Shown piece by piece: positions 50,884 through 59,369 of a stretch of 62,730 nucleotides of DNA. The stretch is from contig URQS01000015.1 in the NCBI GenBank assembly GCA_900550035.1, forward strand, positions 1 to 62,730, in the 5' to 3' direction. Source of the DNA: an uncultured Prevotella sp. GTDB taxonomy: Bacteria > Bacteroidota > Bacteroidia > Bacteroidales > Bacteroidaceae. The position numbers and the translations under genes are program-made. Under the pieces are notes generated by a model, which saw nothing but the letters and a program-made list of their open reading frames with translations, was not told the origin of the DNA and did not search any database. Within the stretch, counting starts at the first letter, position 1, and each line of letters starts with the position of its first letter.

Positions 50884-51960
50884 TTAAAACTCCTGCTCGT
50901 CGGTATTGGCCTCTTCCTCCTGCTGTGCTGCATAGCGTGTGCGCAACACTTCGCCATCCTCAAGAGCTTGCTGAGCACGATTGAGACGCGGTGTTGACTG
51001 GCGACGTGGAGCCGGACGACGCTGCGGACGGTCCTCAATGGTCTTCATCAACTTGCCTGTAGATACAAGATATCTAGCTATTGAGTCGAGCATACCGTTG
51101 ATGTATCCACCCGACTTAGGTGTAGAGTACAGCTTTGCAAGGTCTACATACTCGTTGATGGTCACACTGATAGGTATGTTGGGGAACGTGAGCATCTCGG
51201 CAATGGCTATCTGCATTATTACAACATCCATGTATGCCAAGCGCGAGAAGTCCCAGTTGCGTGATGTCTCACTCATATAGCGCTGATACTGGTCGGCATT
51301 GAGAATAGTGGCACGGAACAGCTTCATTGCAAAATCCTTGTCCTCCTGATCCTTGTATTCGGGAAGAAGGTCCTGCTTCGACTTGTTCTTCGGGTCGAAA
51401 CGTTTGATGGTCTTCAGTACAAAAGTGTCAACCACCTCCTTATCGTCGTTCCAGTACAGGCTCTGCTCCTCAAGCAGCTGGTCAAGGCTTTCGTTCTCCT
51501 GTATGAGTTGACGATAAAGCTTGCGCCACAACTCACGATCGGCTTCATAAGAATCATCGATGTCAGCCATATAGTCGGCATAAGTCTGACTCTGCTCTAT
51601 CTGATTGCAGAGCGAGCGTACAAACTCCAGATTGTCAGCCCACGACTGCTTCTGTGTCTCAGCGAAGTCGAGCAGCTGGCGGTTTTCCTCAAGCTGTACT
51701 GCAAACTTATTGTATGCGAATTTCTGCGACGGCATTTCTCCACCCTCACGCACAGCACGCTGGGTAGCCACCTCAACACGGCGGCGCTCTTCTTGAGTCA
51801 CTGCTACGATAAGCTCCAAGAGGTAGTTGTACAGATCGTAAGCCTTCGAAAGACTGAACAACAGTTCCTTCTCTGCGCTGTCCATGAGTTTGTTGCCGTT
51901 CTGATAGTAAGCGTAGGTTAACTGGACTATCTTGATTCTTATTAATTCGCGATTTATCAT
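50884..51960 (-). CDS. nusB: Transcription antitermination protein NusB (long Bacteroidetes form)
   Basis: 358 residues, over twice the E. coli length. The N-terminal helical half is the Bacteroidetes extension; the NusB fold is at about 170-310 (AMKLFRATILNADQYQ, MQIAIAEMLTFPNIPISVTI, EYVDLAKLYSTPKSGGYING). A basic then acidic tail follows (RPQRRPAPRRQSTPRL to the EEEANTDEQEF end). It serves rRNA antitermination and folding with NusE. First gene of a nusB-yajC-ybbR-coaE-DUF5606-rsmA cluster. Confidence 0.92.
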   Translation of the reverse strand: MINRELIRIKIVQLTYAYYQNGNKLMDSAEKELLFSLSKAYDLYNYLLELIVAVTQEERRRVEVATQRAVREGGEMPSQKFAYNKFAVQLEENRQLLDFAETQKQSWADNLEFVRSLCNQIEQSQTYADYMADIDDSYEADRELWRKLYRQLIQENESLDQLLEEQSLYWNDDKEVVDTFVLKTIKRFDPKNKSKQDLLPEYKDQEDKDFAMKLFRATILNADQYQRYMSETSRNWDFSRLAYMDVVIMQIAIAEMLTFPNIPISVTINEYVDLAKLYSTPKSGGYINGMLDSIARYLVSTGKLMKTIEDRPQRRPAPRRQSTPRLNRAQQALEDGEVLRTRYAAQQEEEANTDEQEF

Positions 51961-52015
51961 CTCTTTGATATTATATATAATGTATCTCTAATGTTTCTGT
52001 TTGTTTTTCGCTTTG

Positions 52016-52023
52016 CAAAAATA
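52016..52023 (-). promoter_or_regulatory. nusB operon promoter
   Basis: TATTTTTG on the minus strand, matching TAnnTTTG, about 55 nt before the nusB ATG. Confidence 0.5.
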
Positions 52024-52082
52024 GGCAAAATTGGGAGAACTACCAAGAAAATCGGTAATAATTATACATTTTGAGGATAAAC

Positions 52083-52114
52083 TTTGCTCATTTCAGATAA
52101 AAGATGTACCTTTG
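52083..52114 (+). promoter_or_regulatory. Promoter of the L25 gene
   Basis: TTTG (52083-52086), 20-nt spacer, TACCTTTG (52107-52114): full consensus. The leader is about 105 nt and could hold an L25 autoregulatory element, but no hairpin stands out. Confidence 0.7.
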
Positions 52115-52226
52115 CACCGCTTTTTTGAGCACATCTATACAGAAAATGAATAAAAAATTCTCGTGTGATGGCGAATTAAGGCATAAATCACATTATTTAT
52201 TAAACTTAATTTAGAGTAACACAATT

Positions 52227-52820
52227 ATGAAAGAGATTAACGTTACAGGTCAGAAGCGTGAAGCCCTTGGAAAGAAAGCTTCTAAAACATTGCGTAAGGA
52301 AGGTCTTGTACCTTGCAACCTTTATGGTTTGGCAGAGCAGGACGGCAAGCCCGTTGCCAAGTCATTCGCTATCGCTATGACAGAGCTCCGCAAGATCATC
52401 TACACTCCGCACATCTATGTTATCAACCTCAACATCGACGGCGAGTCACACACAGCTATCCTCAAGGAAATCCAGTTCCACCCGGTAACAGACGCTGTTC
52501 TGCACGTAGACTTCCTCGAGGTTAACGATCAGAAGCCTATCACAATCGGTATTCCTGTTAAGCTCACAGGTCTTGCACAGGGTGTACGTGACGGTGGTCG
52601 CATGAACCTCTCTATCCGTAAGATTGAGGTTACAGCTCCCTACCAGCAGATTCCTGAGCACCTTGACATCGACGTTACTGCCCTTAAGATTGGCAAGAGC
52701 ATCAAGGTTGGCGAGTTGAGCTTCGAGGGCTTGGAGATCGCTACAGGCAAGGATGTCATCGTATGCTCTATCAAGATGACACGTGCCGCTATGTCTGCTG
52801 CTGCTAACGCACAGGCTTAA
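52227..52820 (+). CDS. rplY: Ribosomal protein L25, CTC form
   Basis: 197 residues. It binds 5S rRNA in the 50S subunit. N-terminal L25 domain (GQKREALGKKASKTLRKEGL, VPCNLYG) and the C-terminal beta domain of the CTC/TL5 type (VRDGGRMNLSIRKIEVTAPY). High codon bias for common codons, as for a highly expressed gene. It is followed by a strong terminator and then pth, a common pairing in bacteria. Confidence 0.96.
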   Translation: MKEINVTGQKREALGKKASKTLRKEGLVPCNLYGLAEQDGKPVAKSFAIAMTELRKIIYTPHIYVINLNIDGESHTAILKEIQFHPVTDAVLHVDFLEVNDQKPITIGIPVKLTGLAQGVRDGGRMNLSIRKIEVTAPYQQIPEHLDIDVTALKIGKSIKVGELSFEGLEIATGKDVIVCSIKMTRAAMSAAANAQA

Positions 52821-52853
52821 TCAAATAGCACATTAGCACATTTAATAGAAAAA

Positions 52854-52897
52854 GGAAAGCGCACGCGTCATTACGACGAGTGCGCTTTTTTGTTTCA
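52854..52897 (+). terminator. Terminator after the L25 gene
   Basis: AAAGCGCAC pairs with GTGCGCTTT, with GTC/GAC nearer the loop, then TTTTTTG. Confidence 0.85.
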
Positions 52898-52967
52898 GCA
52901 TATAGATTCAATTGAAGCACCCAAGCTTCAATTAATCATTAATCATTTACAATTAATCATTAAAGAA

Positions 52968-53561
52968 GTGGACAAATACTTGATAGTGGGTCTTGGCAAT
53001 CCCGGACGCGAATACGAGATGACACGTCACAACACCGGATTTATGGTAGTCGACGAGTTGGCCAATAAGCTAGGTGTAACTTTCGAAGACAAGCGTTATG
53101 GTTTTGTAGCCGAAGCATCAATTAAGGGACGCAAGGTGTTCATACTGAAACCTACAACATACATGAACCTCAGCGGCAACGCTGTGCGCTACTGGCTTCA
53201 GAAGGAGAATATCGACCAGAGCCGCATGCTCGTCGTCGTCGACGACCTCTCCATTCCGCTTGGCGACTTCCGCCTGAAGGGCAACGGATCTAACGGCGGC
53301 CACAACGGACTGGGCAACATACAGCAGCTCATCGGACAGCAGTATGCACGTCTGCGTATGGGCATAGGTGCCGACTTCCAGCAAGGACAGCAGGTAGACT
53401 GGGTGCTCGGCAGATACGATGACGAGGATATGAAGACTCTGCAGCCCTCAATCGACATGGCGGTAGAGATAATAAAGAGTTTCGTACTTGCCGGATTGAG
53501 CATCACAATGAATCAGTTCAACAAGTTCGGAAAGAAAGCTAAGCAAACCAATCAGCAATAA
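52968..53561 (+). CDS. pth: Peptidyl-tRNA hydrolase
   Basis: 197 residues from GTG 52968 (VDKYLIVGLGNPGREY). It frees peptides from peptidyl-tRNA dropped from the ribosome. Catalytic His in TRHNTGFMVVD, LKPTTYMNLSG, VVVDDLSIPLG, and KGNGSNGGHNGLGNI. The frame is open back to a TTG at 52890, but that part lies in the terminator and in three copies of AATTAATCATT, and the family starts at the chosen GTG. pth and hslR are 4 nt apart. Confidence 0.94.
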   Translation: MDKYLIVGLGNPGREYEMTRHNTGFMVVDELANKLGVTFEDKRYGFVAEASIKGRKVFILKPTTYMNLSGNAVRYWLQKENIDQSRMLVVVDDLSIPLGDFRLKGNGSNGGHNGLGNIQQLIGQQYARLRMGIGADFQQGQQVDWVLGRYDDEDMKTLQPSIDMAVEIIKSFVLAGLSITMNQFNKFGKKAKQTNQQ

Positions 53562-53565
53562 TCAT

Positions 53566-53991
53566 ATGTCAGAAACAGCACGCATAGACAAATGGCTATG
53601 GGCAGCGCGCATATTCAAGACCCGCTCTATAGCTGCCGACGCCTGCAAGAACAGCCGCGTTACGATAGGCGGACAAAACGTTAAACCAAGCCATACAATA
53701 AAGGCTGGCGAAGTGGTGAGTGTTAAGAAATCGCCTATCACCTACTCGTTCCGCGTACTCAAGACGATAGAACAGCGCGTAGGTGCCAAGCTGATACCCG
53801 AAGTATACGAAAATGTGACCGACCCCAAGCAGTACGAACTGCTTGAGATGAGCCGTATAAGCGGATTTGTAGACCGCGCACGTGGCACTGGCCGCCCCAC
53901 AAAGAAGGAGCGACGTGCCCTTGACGCATTTGTCGACCCTGCAATGTTCGGCTTCGACGACATCGACGACGACATCGACAGTGACGAATAA
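53566..53991 (+). CDS. hslR: S4-domain RNA-binding protein, Hsp15 family
   Basis: 141 residues. The S4 domain (RIDKWLWAARIFKTRSIAAD, GGQNVKPSHTIKAGEVV) binds RNA; Hsp15 of E. coli handles 50S subunits with stuck nascent chains. The C-terminal tail is acidic (DDIDDDIDSDE), probably a regulatory or RNA-release tail. Same operon as pth. Confidence 0.9.
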   Translation: MSETARIDKWLWAARIFKTRSIAADACKNSRVTIGGQNVKPSHTIKAGEVVSVKKSPITYSFRVLKTIEQRVGAKLIPEVYENVTDPKQYELLEMSRISGFVDRARGTGRPTKKERRALDAFVDPAMFGFDDIDDDIDSDE

Positions 53992-54028
53992 CAATCAGAC
54001 CAACCGACTACGACGAACAGACGGCTTA

Positions 54029-54619
54029 TTATACGCCGTCCTCGTCGTCAGCTTCGTCTACAACATCGCTGGCCGTATCGAGCTGCGTATCCTTGGTTAT
54101 GCTCACCGTTCCACCGCGCGAAACAGTCAGTACAAGCGGCACATACTCATCACTCATCTTATCCGGTGACCCAACACTTGCTGCAAATATCAGCGATCCA
54201 CCATCGGCACGGTCGAACACAATGCCAAGCAAAGCACCATCGGCATTGTCACCATCAACATACTGTGCAAAGTCAGTCTTTGAGAATGTACGGTTGAAGA
54301 AAGCCGTACCGTCAGGCCGGCTTATGGTCAGTGTTATACGATTGTCGTAGTAGCGGTTGCCTTGCTCGTCTACGGCCTGCGGAAGTGAGGTGTCGGGCTT
54401 GCGTTCTGCCACGACCTTGTATGTACCGCCGAGCCACTCCACGTCGCGCACTTGGCGATATTCGTCCATCTTCTGCACACCCTTCTTAGGCTTAGGAGCA
54501 GGTTTCTTAACGATGATATCAGTTGTACGAGGTTTTTCCTTGCACGATACAACCACGCCAAGCGACATGGCCGCCCACGCAACTATAAATAAACTATTGA
54601 ATAATGTCCGTGTCTTCAT
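54029..54619 (-). CDS. DUF4738 family lipoprotein
   Basis: 196 residues from ATG 54619, chosen for its lipoprotein signal (FIVAWAAMSLGVVVSC). The body matches the Bacteroidetes family usually seen with DUF4230 genes: EWLGGTYKVVAERKPDTSLP, RITLTISRPDGTAFF. Acidic C-terminus. It is convergent with hslR and divergent from the DUF4230 pair. A perfect -7 box (TAACTTTG, 54635-54628) sits only 8 nt before the ATG, so the mRNA may be almost leaderless. Confidence 0.75.
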   Translation of the reverse strand: MKTRTLFNSLFIVAWAAMSLGVVVSCKEKPRTTDIIVKKPAPKPKKGVQKMDEYRQVRDVEWLGGTYKVVAERKPDTSLPQAVDEQGNRYYDNRITLTISRPDGTAFFNRTFSKTDFAQYVDGDNADGALLGIVFDRADGGSLIFAASVGSPDKMSDEYVPLVLTVSRGGTVSITKDTQLDTASDVVDEADDEDGV

Positions 54620-54627
54620 AATGACGA

Positions 54628-54635
54628 CAAAGTTA
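54628..54635 (-). promoter_or_regulatory. Promoter of the DUF4738 gene
   Basis: TAACTTTG on the minus strand, immediately upstream of the ATG at 54619. Confidence 0.55.
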
Positions 54636-54688
54636 ATGCAAATCGAAGACAATACAAAATGAATTCGGTCATTTTTAAACAATAAGCT

Positions 54689-55399
54689 ATGAGAACAGCA
54701 ATAACCACACTCACAATTGTCGCCCTCACACTGCTCGCTTCTTGCTCCGGCAAGAGCGACAAGCCGACGACCACAGCCGGCACCACTGTCACAGCACGTG
54801 TCGACACAACACGATTGATGGTGATGCAGATACAGCGATGCTCACGTCTGTACACCACCGAGTATCGTATACACAAGGTCATCACTCACGACGACCAAGT
54901 GAAGATGAAGGGTCGCGTACTCAGCCACGACTACGACATAAACCTGCCATTGGGCAAACGCAAGATAGCCATCCCCGTCGATGCTACCGTAAAAGCCTAC
55001 ATCGACTTTGCCGGTTTCTCAGATGCCAATGTACGCCGCGATTCTACACATATAGAGATTGTACTGCCCGAACCGCGCATTGTGCTGACATCGTCACGTA
55101 TCGACCACAATGGCATACGTGAGTACGTTGCTTTGACACGCCGAAACTTCTCCGACGAGGAACTGTCGGCCTACGAACGACAAGGACGCGATGCCATAAT
55201 AGCCGACGTTGCCAACACTGACATTATTGAGAACGCCCGCATAGGAGCCGCCAACGTACTCATTCCGATGATAGAGCAGATGGGATTCAGCCCTGAGAAC
55301 ATCACCATCTCGTTCAGCCGCGACTACAAGCCACGCGACATCATGAAGCTAATAGACCGTTCAACCATTGAAAACAAGCAAAATGCAAAAGTCAGATAA
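54689..55399 (+). CDS. DUF4230 family lipoprotein
   Basis: 236 residues with a lipoprotein signal (MRTAITTLTIVALTLLASCS, Cys19). The DUF4230 body follows (QRCSRLYTTEYRIHKVITHD, AYIDFAGFSDANV, NITISFSRDYKP). The family is found in pairs in Bacteroidetes and elsewhere, facing the periplasm; function unknown. The next gene starts inside its 3' end. Confidence 0.8.
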   Translation: MRTAITTLTIVALTLLASCSGKSDKPTTTAGTTVTARVDTTRLMVMQIQRCSRLYTTEYRIHKVITHDDQVKMKGRVLSHDYDINLPLGKRKIAIPVDATVKAYIDFAGFSDANVRRDSTHIEIVLPEPRIVLTSSRIDHNGIREYVALTRRNFSDEELSAYERQGRDAIIADVANTDIIENARIGAANVLIPMIEQMGFSPENITISFSRDYKPRDIMKLIDRSTIENKQNAKVR

Positions 55400-56033
55400 C
55401 AACCCAATACGCCCCAAGGAGACATTCTTCGGATTCTGGTTGAAGTCAACCGCTGTGAAGATTGCATTTGTTGCAATACTTATTGTGTGCGCCGTCGTCG
55501 TGGCACGCCACTACATGAAGAAGACGGTCGACACCTCTACCCCACTTCAGATTGTCACCGATCAGAGCATTGACATCACTCCGTCGCAGATACGCTCAAT
55601 AGAACAGATTGGCAAATGGTCGTTTCTGGAGGTAAGCGACGAGGAAATTGTGGACACCATACGCCACGGTTTCTTCTCTGACGACGAACTGGTGCGCATT
55701 TATTACGGCACTCTACGCCTTGGCGTTGACACACGTCAGGCTCACGAAGGCTGGATAGCCATGCGTGGCGACACGCTTTGTGCCACATTGCCACCCGTAA
55801 AGCTGCTCGACAACGACTTTATCGACGAGACACGCACCCGCTCGTTTATCGAGACCGGCAAGTGGAGCCATCAGGACCGCAAGCTGATGTACAATCGTGC
55901 CGACGCTATGATGCGCCGACGCTGCCTCACCCGACAGAATTACCAGACTGCACAGCAGAACGCAAAAAACCAGTTTGAAAACCTGCTACGCTCTATGGGA
56001 TTTGAATACGTAAAGGTAGAATTTGAAAAATAA
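55383..56033 (+). CDS. DUF4230 family membrane-anchored protein
   Basis: 216 residues from ATG 55383, overlapping the previous gene by 17 nt. One transmembrane helix near the start (VKIAFVAILIVCAVVVARHY, about 24-43), then a DUF4230 body (SIEQIGKWSFLEVSDEEIVD, VKLLDNDFIDETRTRSF). Probably a partner of the upstream lipoprotein; one is lipid-anchored and the other helix-anchored. Confidence 0.8.
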   Translation: MQKSDNNPIRPKETFFGFWLKSTAVKIAFVAILIVCAVVVARHYMKKTVDTSTPLQIVTDQSIDITPSQIRSIEQIGKWSFLEVSDEEIVDTIRHGFFSDDELVRIYYGTLRLGVDTRQAHEGWIAMRGDTLCATLPPVKLLDNDFIDETRTRSFIETGKWSHQDRKLMYNRADAMMRRRCLTRQNYQTAQQNAKNQFENLLRSMGFEYVKVEFEK

Positions 56034-56045
56034 ATCATATACGAT

Positions 56046-56110
56046 AATAGAGACAATCCTTGACAAAAAACAATATGTTTTGTCAAAGATTGTCTCTATT
56101 GTCGTTTTTA
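56046..56110. terminator. Terminator between DUF4230 and mutS2
   Basis: AATAGAGACAATC pairs with GATTGTCTCTATT and TTGACAAAA with TTTTGTCAA inside. T-run TTTTTA. Confidence 0.85.
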
Positions 56111-56115
56111 TATCT

Positions 56116-58635
56116 TTAGAAATCTACAACCGTAATGCCCGCACCGCCAAACTGCACATGCTCGTCCTTGCAACTTGTCACATTAGGCACCGACTGCAAG
56201 TACTGACGGATGAGCTGGCGCAGAATGCCGTTGCCCTTGCCGTGCAGAATGCGCACACGCGACATACCTACAAGTATCGCGTCGTCGATGAAGTGCTGCA
56301 CAGCATTCAGAGCTTCGTCGCCACGCATACCACGCACGTCGAGATCCTGATGGAAGTTAAGCTTATGCGAGTCGATAGTCTGTCGTGTCTCGCGACTGAT
56401 GGCAAACGTTGCCGACTGTGTCGACTCCAGCTTCTTGACGGTATGCTCAAGCCGCGATGTCTTCACCTTCGTTCTCACGTCGCCAAACACCACCGTTGCC
56501 TCCTTGCCCTGCACTGTCTCCACTGTACCCACAGTGGTCAGACCACGCATGCGCACCGTGTCGCCCACAGCAAACGTCTGCTGCTCGGCACTGGCTGAGG
56601 GCGTGGGCAGCTTGGTTCCGATAGTAGTTGGCTTGCCTGCGTTCTCCTTCTTTTCCTTCTTACGCTTCTCGCGACGTTCCTTACGTTCCATTATCTGGCG
56701 CATTTTCTTCTCGATGAGGTCATCGGCCGACTTAGTGTCAATCTCGCTGACATCCTCCTTGAAGGCGTTCAGCTCTTCACGCAGACGCTTCGTCTCCTCC
56801 TTCTCAGCCTGACACTCACGTATCTCGCGTATGGTATTCTCGATATTGCGGTTGCTCTCCTTGAGCAGTTCCTGCGCCTGCTCCTTTGCCTGCCGCAATA
56901 TCTCCTTGCGTTTTTGCGCAAGTTCCTTTATTTCTTCTTCATATTTTGCGATAGTCTTCTCCAGGTCTTTCTCACGCTGGTGCACACTCTGTCGTTTGTT
57001 CTCCCAGTAGCGTTTGTCGCGCACAATGTCCTGCAGATACTTGTCGCTCTGTATATAGTCCGACCCGACGATGGCGCTCGCCTCGCGTATCACCTCATCG
57101 GGTATGCCCGTCTTGCGCGCAATCTCGATAGCAAACGACGAACCAGGCTGACCTATTGCCAGCTGAAACAGCGGTCGCATCTCATGGCGGTCGTACAGCA
57201 TGGCACCATTGGCTATGCCGTCGTGCGAGTCGGCATAATGCTTCAGGTTCTGGTAATGGGTGGTTATCACGCCCCAAGCATGCTTCTTCACAAACTGGTT
57301 GAGCACAGCCTCAGCCATTGCACCACCAATCTGTGGCTCTGTACCCGTACCAAACTCGTCGATAAGCAACAGCGTTGCCTCGCCTGCCTTACGCATCATG
57401 TTCTTCATATTGAGCAAGTGCGACGAGTAGGTCGAAAGGTCGTTCTCTATACTCTGCTCGTCACCAATGTCTATCATAATGTCGTCGAACACGCCCACCT
57501 TCGAACGCTCGCTCACCGGTATTGACAGTCCGCACTGCAACATATACTGCAGCAGTCCTACTGTCTTCAGGCACACCGACTTACCACCGGCATTCGGACC
57601 CGAGATTATGAGTATGTGCCGGTCGGTTGTAAGCATTATGTCGAGCGGAACGATAGGCTTGTCCTGCTTCTTCAATGCAAGCCACAGCAGCGGATGGCGC
57701 GCCGTAATCCAGTCGATAACCGGACCCTTGTCGACTTCGGGCTCAATGGCATTGGTGAGACGTGCAAATTCGGCACGCGCACGTATGAAATCAATCTCAG
57801 CCAGCAACTGATAGGCATATATTATATCATCTACATGCGGGCGGACGAGCTTGGAAAACTCCGTCAGTATAACGATTATCTCGCGACGCTCGTCAGCCTC
57901 AAGCTCACGTATGCGATTATTTGCCTCAACTACTTCCGTTGGCTCAATAAAAACCGTCTTGCCCGTCGACGACTCGTCGTGTACTATGCCCTTGATGCGG
58001 CGTTTCATGGCAGGCGCAACGGGCACCACCAGTCGTCCGTCGCGCAGCGTCGGTGTAGCATCCTTCTCCACAAGTCCTTCGCTCTGCGCTGCATGCAGTA
58101 TATTATATAATGTACGCGAGACGCTGCCCTCTGCCTTGCGCAACTGCGAACGTATTTCAGCCAGACGAGGCGAAGCTGTGTCCTTTATCTTGCCATACTT
58201 GTCCAGAATTTGGTCGATACGGCGGATGAGGTCGGGAAAGGTCAGCACATCCTCGGTCAGGGCGTGAAGCGTAGGATAGTCGTAGTTGCCGTCGTCGTCG
58301 CTACGATTCAGAAACTTCACTATACCCGATATAGTCTCAAGCGAACGACGCAGGTCGAATATCTCGTTCTCCTCAAGATGAGTGCCCTCAATGCGTATAC
58401 GCTTTATCGAAGCGCGCATATCAAAAAAGAACTGCAGCGGAAAGTCGTCGGCTTCCTCCTGCATACGGCGAAACTCGCGGGTCTGCGACAGGGCGGTATT
58501 GATGCGTTCGGCATCGCTTGTGAAAGCCATGTCGTCCACCTTGTCCTTACCAAGCTGGCTCAGACAGTAACCCTTCAGCAACGAACGAATTTCGTTGAAC
58601 TGTATCTTATTTTCAAAATTATCAGGATAAATCAT
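56116..58635 (-). CDS. mutS2: Endonuclease MutS2
   Basis: 839 residues. A MutS paralogue; known members dampen homologous recombination or rescue collided ribosomes. MutS core with Walker A ISGPNAGGKSVCLKT and Walker B LLLIDEFGTGTEP, then a long coiled coil (about 510-640, KDLEKTIAKYEEEIKELAQK), a KOW-like segment (VGDTVRMRGLTTVGTVETVQ) and a C-terminal Smr nuclease domain (LDVRGMRGDEAL, LHGKGNGILR). Complete. The ATG lies 4 nt after a -7 box, so it may be leaderless. Confidence 0.95.
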   Translation of the reverse strand: MIYPDNFENKIQFNEIRSLLKGYCLSQLGKDKVDDMAFTSDAERINTALSQTREFRRMQEEADDFPLQFFFDMRASIKRIRIEGTHLEENEIFDLRRSLETISGIVKFLNRSDDDGNYDYPTLHALTEDVLTFPDLIRRIDQILDKYGKIKDTASPRLAEIRSQLRKAEGSVSRTLYNILHAAQSEGLVEKDATPTLRDGRLVVPVAPAMKRRIKGIVHDESSTGKTVFIEPTEVVEANNRIRELEADERREIIVILTEFSKLVRPHVDDIIYAYQLLAEIDFIRARAEFARLTNAIEPEVDKGPVIDWITARHPLLWLALKKQDKPIVPLDIMLTTDRHILIISGPNAGGKSVCLKTVGLLQYMLQCGLSIPVSERSKVGVFDDIMIDIGDEQSIENDLSTYSSHLLNMKNMMRKAGEATLLLIDEFGTGTEPQIGGAMAEAVLNQFVKKHAWGVITTHYQNLKHYADSHDGIANGAMLYDRHEMRPLFQLAIGQPGSSFAIEIARKTGIPDEVIREASAIVGSDYIQSDKYLQDIVRDKRYWENKRQSVHQREKDLEKTIAKYEEEIKELAQKRKEILRQAKEQAQELLKESNRNIENTIREIRECQAEKEETKRLREELNAFKEDVSEIDTKSADDLIEKKMRQIMERKERREKRKKEKKENAGKPTTIGTKLPTPSASAEQQTFAVGDTVRMRGLTTVGTVETVQGKEATVVFGDVRTKVKTSRLEHTVKKLESTQSATFAISRETRQTIDSHKLNFHQDLDVRGMRGDEALNAVQHFIDDAILVGMSRVRILHGKGNGILRQLIRQYLQSVPNVTSCKDEHVQFGGAGITVVDF

Positions 58636-58639
58636 GGTG

Positions 58640-58647
58640 CAAAGTTA
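58640..58647 (-). promoter_or_regulatory. mutS2 promoter
   Basis: TAACTTTG on the minus strand, 4 nt before the mutS2 ATG. Confidence 0.55.
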
Positions 58648-58686
58648 CTTTTTTTTTATTGTTTAGTAAAAAAAAGTGCCAATTAA

Positions 58687-58717
58687 TTTGCAGAACAAAA
58701 AAAAAGCGCTACCTTTG
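58687..58717 (+). promoter_or_regulatory. tRNA-Ser promoter
   Basis: TTTG (58687-58690), 19-nt spacer, TACCTTTG (58710-58717): full consensus, about 75 nt before the first tRNA. Confidence 0.75.
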
Positions 58718-58794
58718 CACTCGCAAATGAGCAAGACGACTGAATGAGTCGCAGCATGTAGCAAGACTACATCTACCGGATTCCAGCACCCCAT

Positions 58795-58879
58795 GGAGAG
58801 ATGGCAGAGTGGTCGAATGCACCGGTCTTGAAAACCGGCGTACTGAGAGGTACCGGGGGTTCGAATCCCTCTCTCTCCG
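58795..58879 (+). tRNA. tRNA-Ser (anticodon UGA)
   Basis: 85 nt. Acceptor stem GGAGAGA (58795-58801) with TCTCTCC (58872-58878), discriminator G. Anticodon loop CTTGAAA in stem CCGGT/ACCGG, long class II variable arm (TACTGAGAGGTA) and GGTTCGAATCC T-arm. CCA is not encoded. Confidence 0.96.
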
Positions 58880-58958
58880 CTATATGTAGTAAAGCTATAA
58901 GTTCCGAAACATTCCGGAGCCTTGCTTATTTCAACTCGACCAACCATACACACCCCAT

Positions 58959-59043
58959 GGAGAGATGGCAGAGTGGTCGAATGCACCGGTCTTGAAAACC
59001 GGCGTACTGAGAGGTACCGGGGGTTCGAATCCCTCTCTCTCCG
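58959..59043 (+). tRNA. tRNA-Ser (anticodon UGA), second copy
   Basis: Identical to the first copy over all 85 nt. Its 3' end coincides with the left edge of the NBU2-like element, so it is the probable integration site. Confidence 0.96.
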
Positions 59044-59369
59044 CAACAAACGCTGAAAATCAGCAGATTGCAAAACAAACACCCAGTTTTACACCCAAGA
59101 ATGTAAAGTCGGTGTTTTTGTTTTATTTAAGATAATACAACCACTACATAATAAAAGAGTAGCGATATTAAAAGAATCCGATGAGAAAAGACTAATATTT
59201 ATCTATCCATTCAGTTTGATTTTTCAGGACTTTACATCGTCCTGAAAGTATTTGTTATTGTATTCCAACGTCAGGAGTGGATTATAATACAAGTTTTTTG
59301 TGTGGATAGAATTTCGTTTTGCTTAATGTACGAAAGTACTTATCTATAAACGCATGAAATATTAGCACA

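Noticed and set aside
52890..52967. TTG start at 52890 for pth
   Set aside because: It lies inside the L25 terminator and in A/T-rich direct repeats; the family begins at the GTG at 52968.
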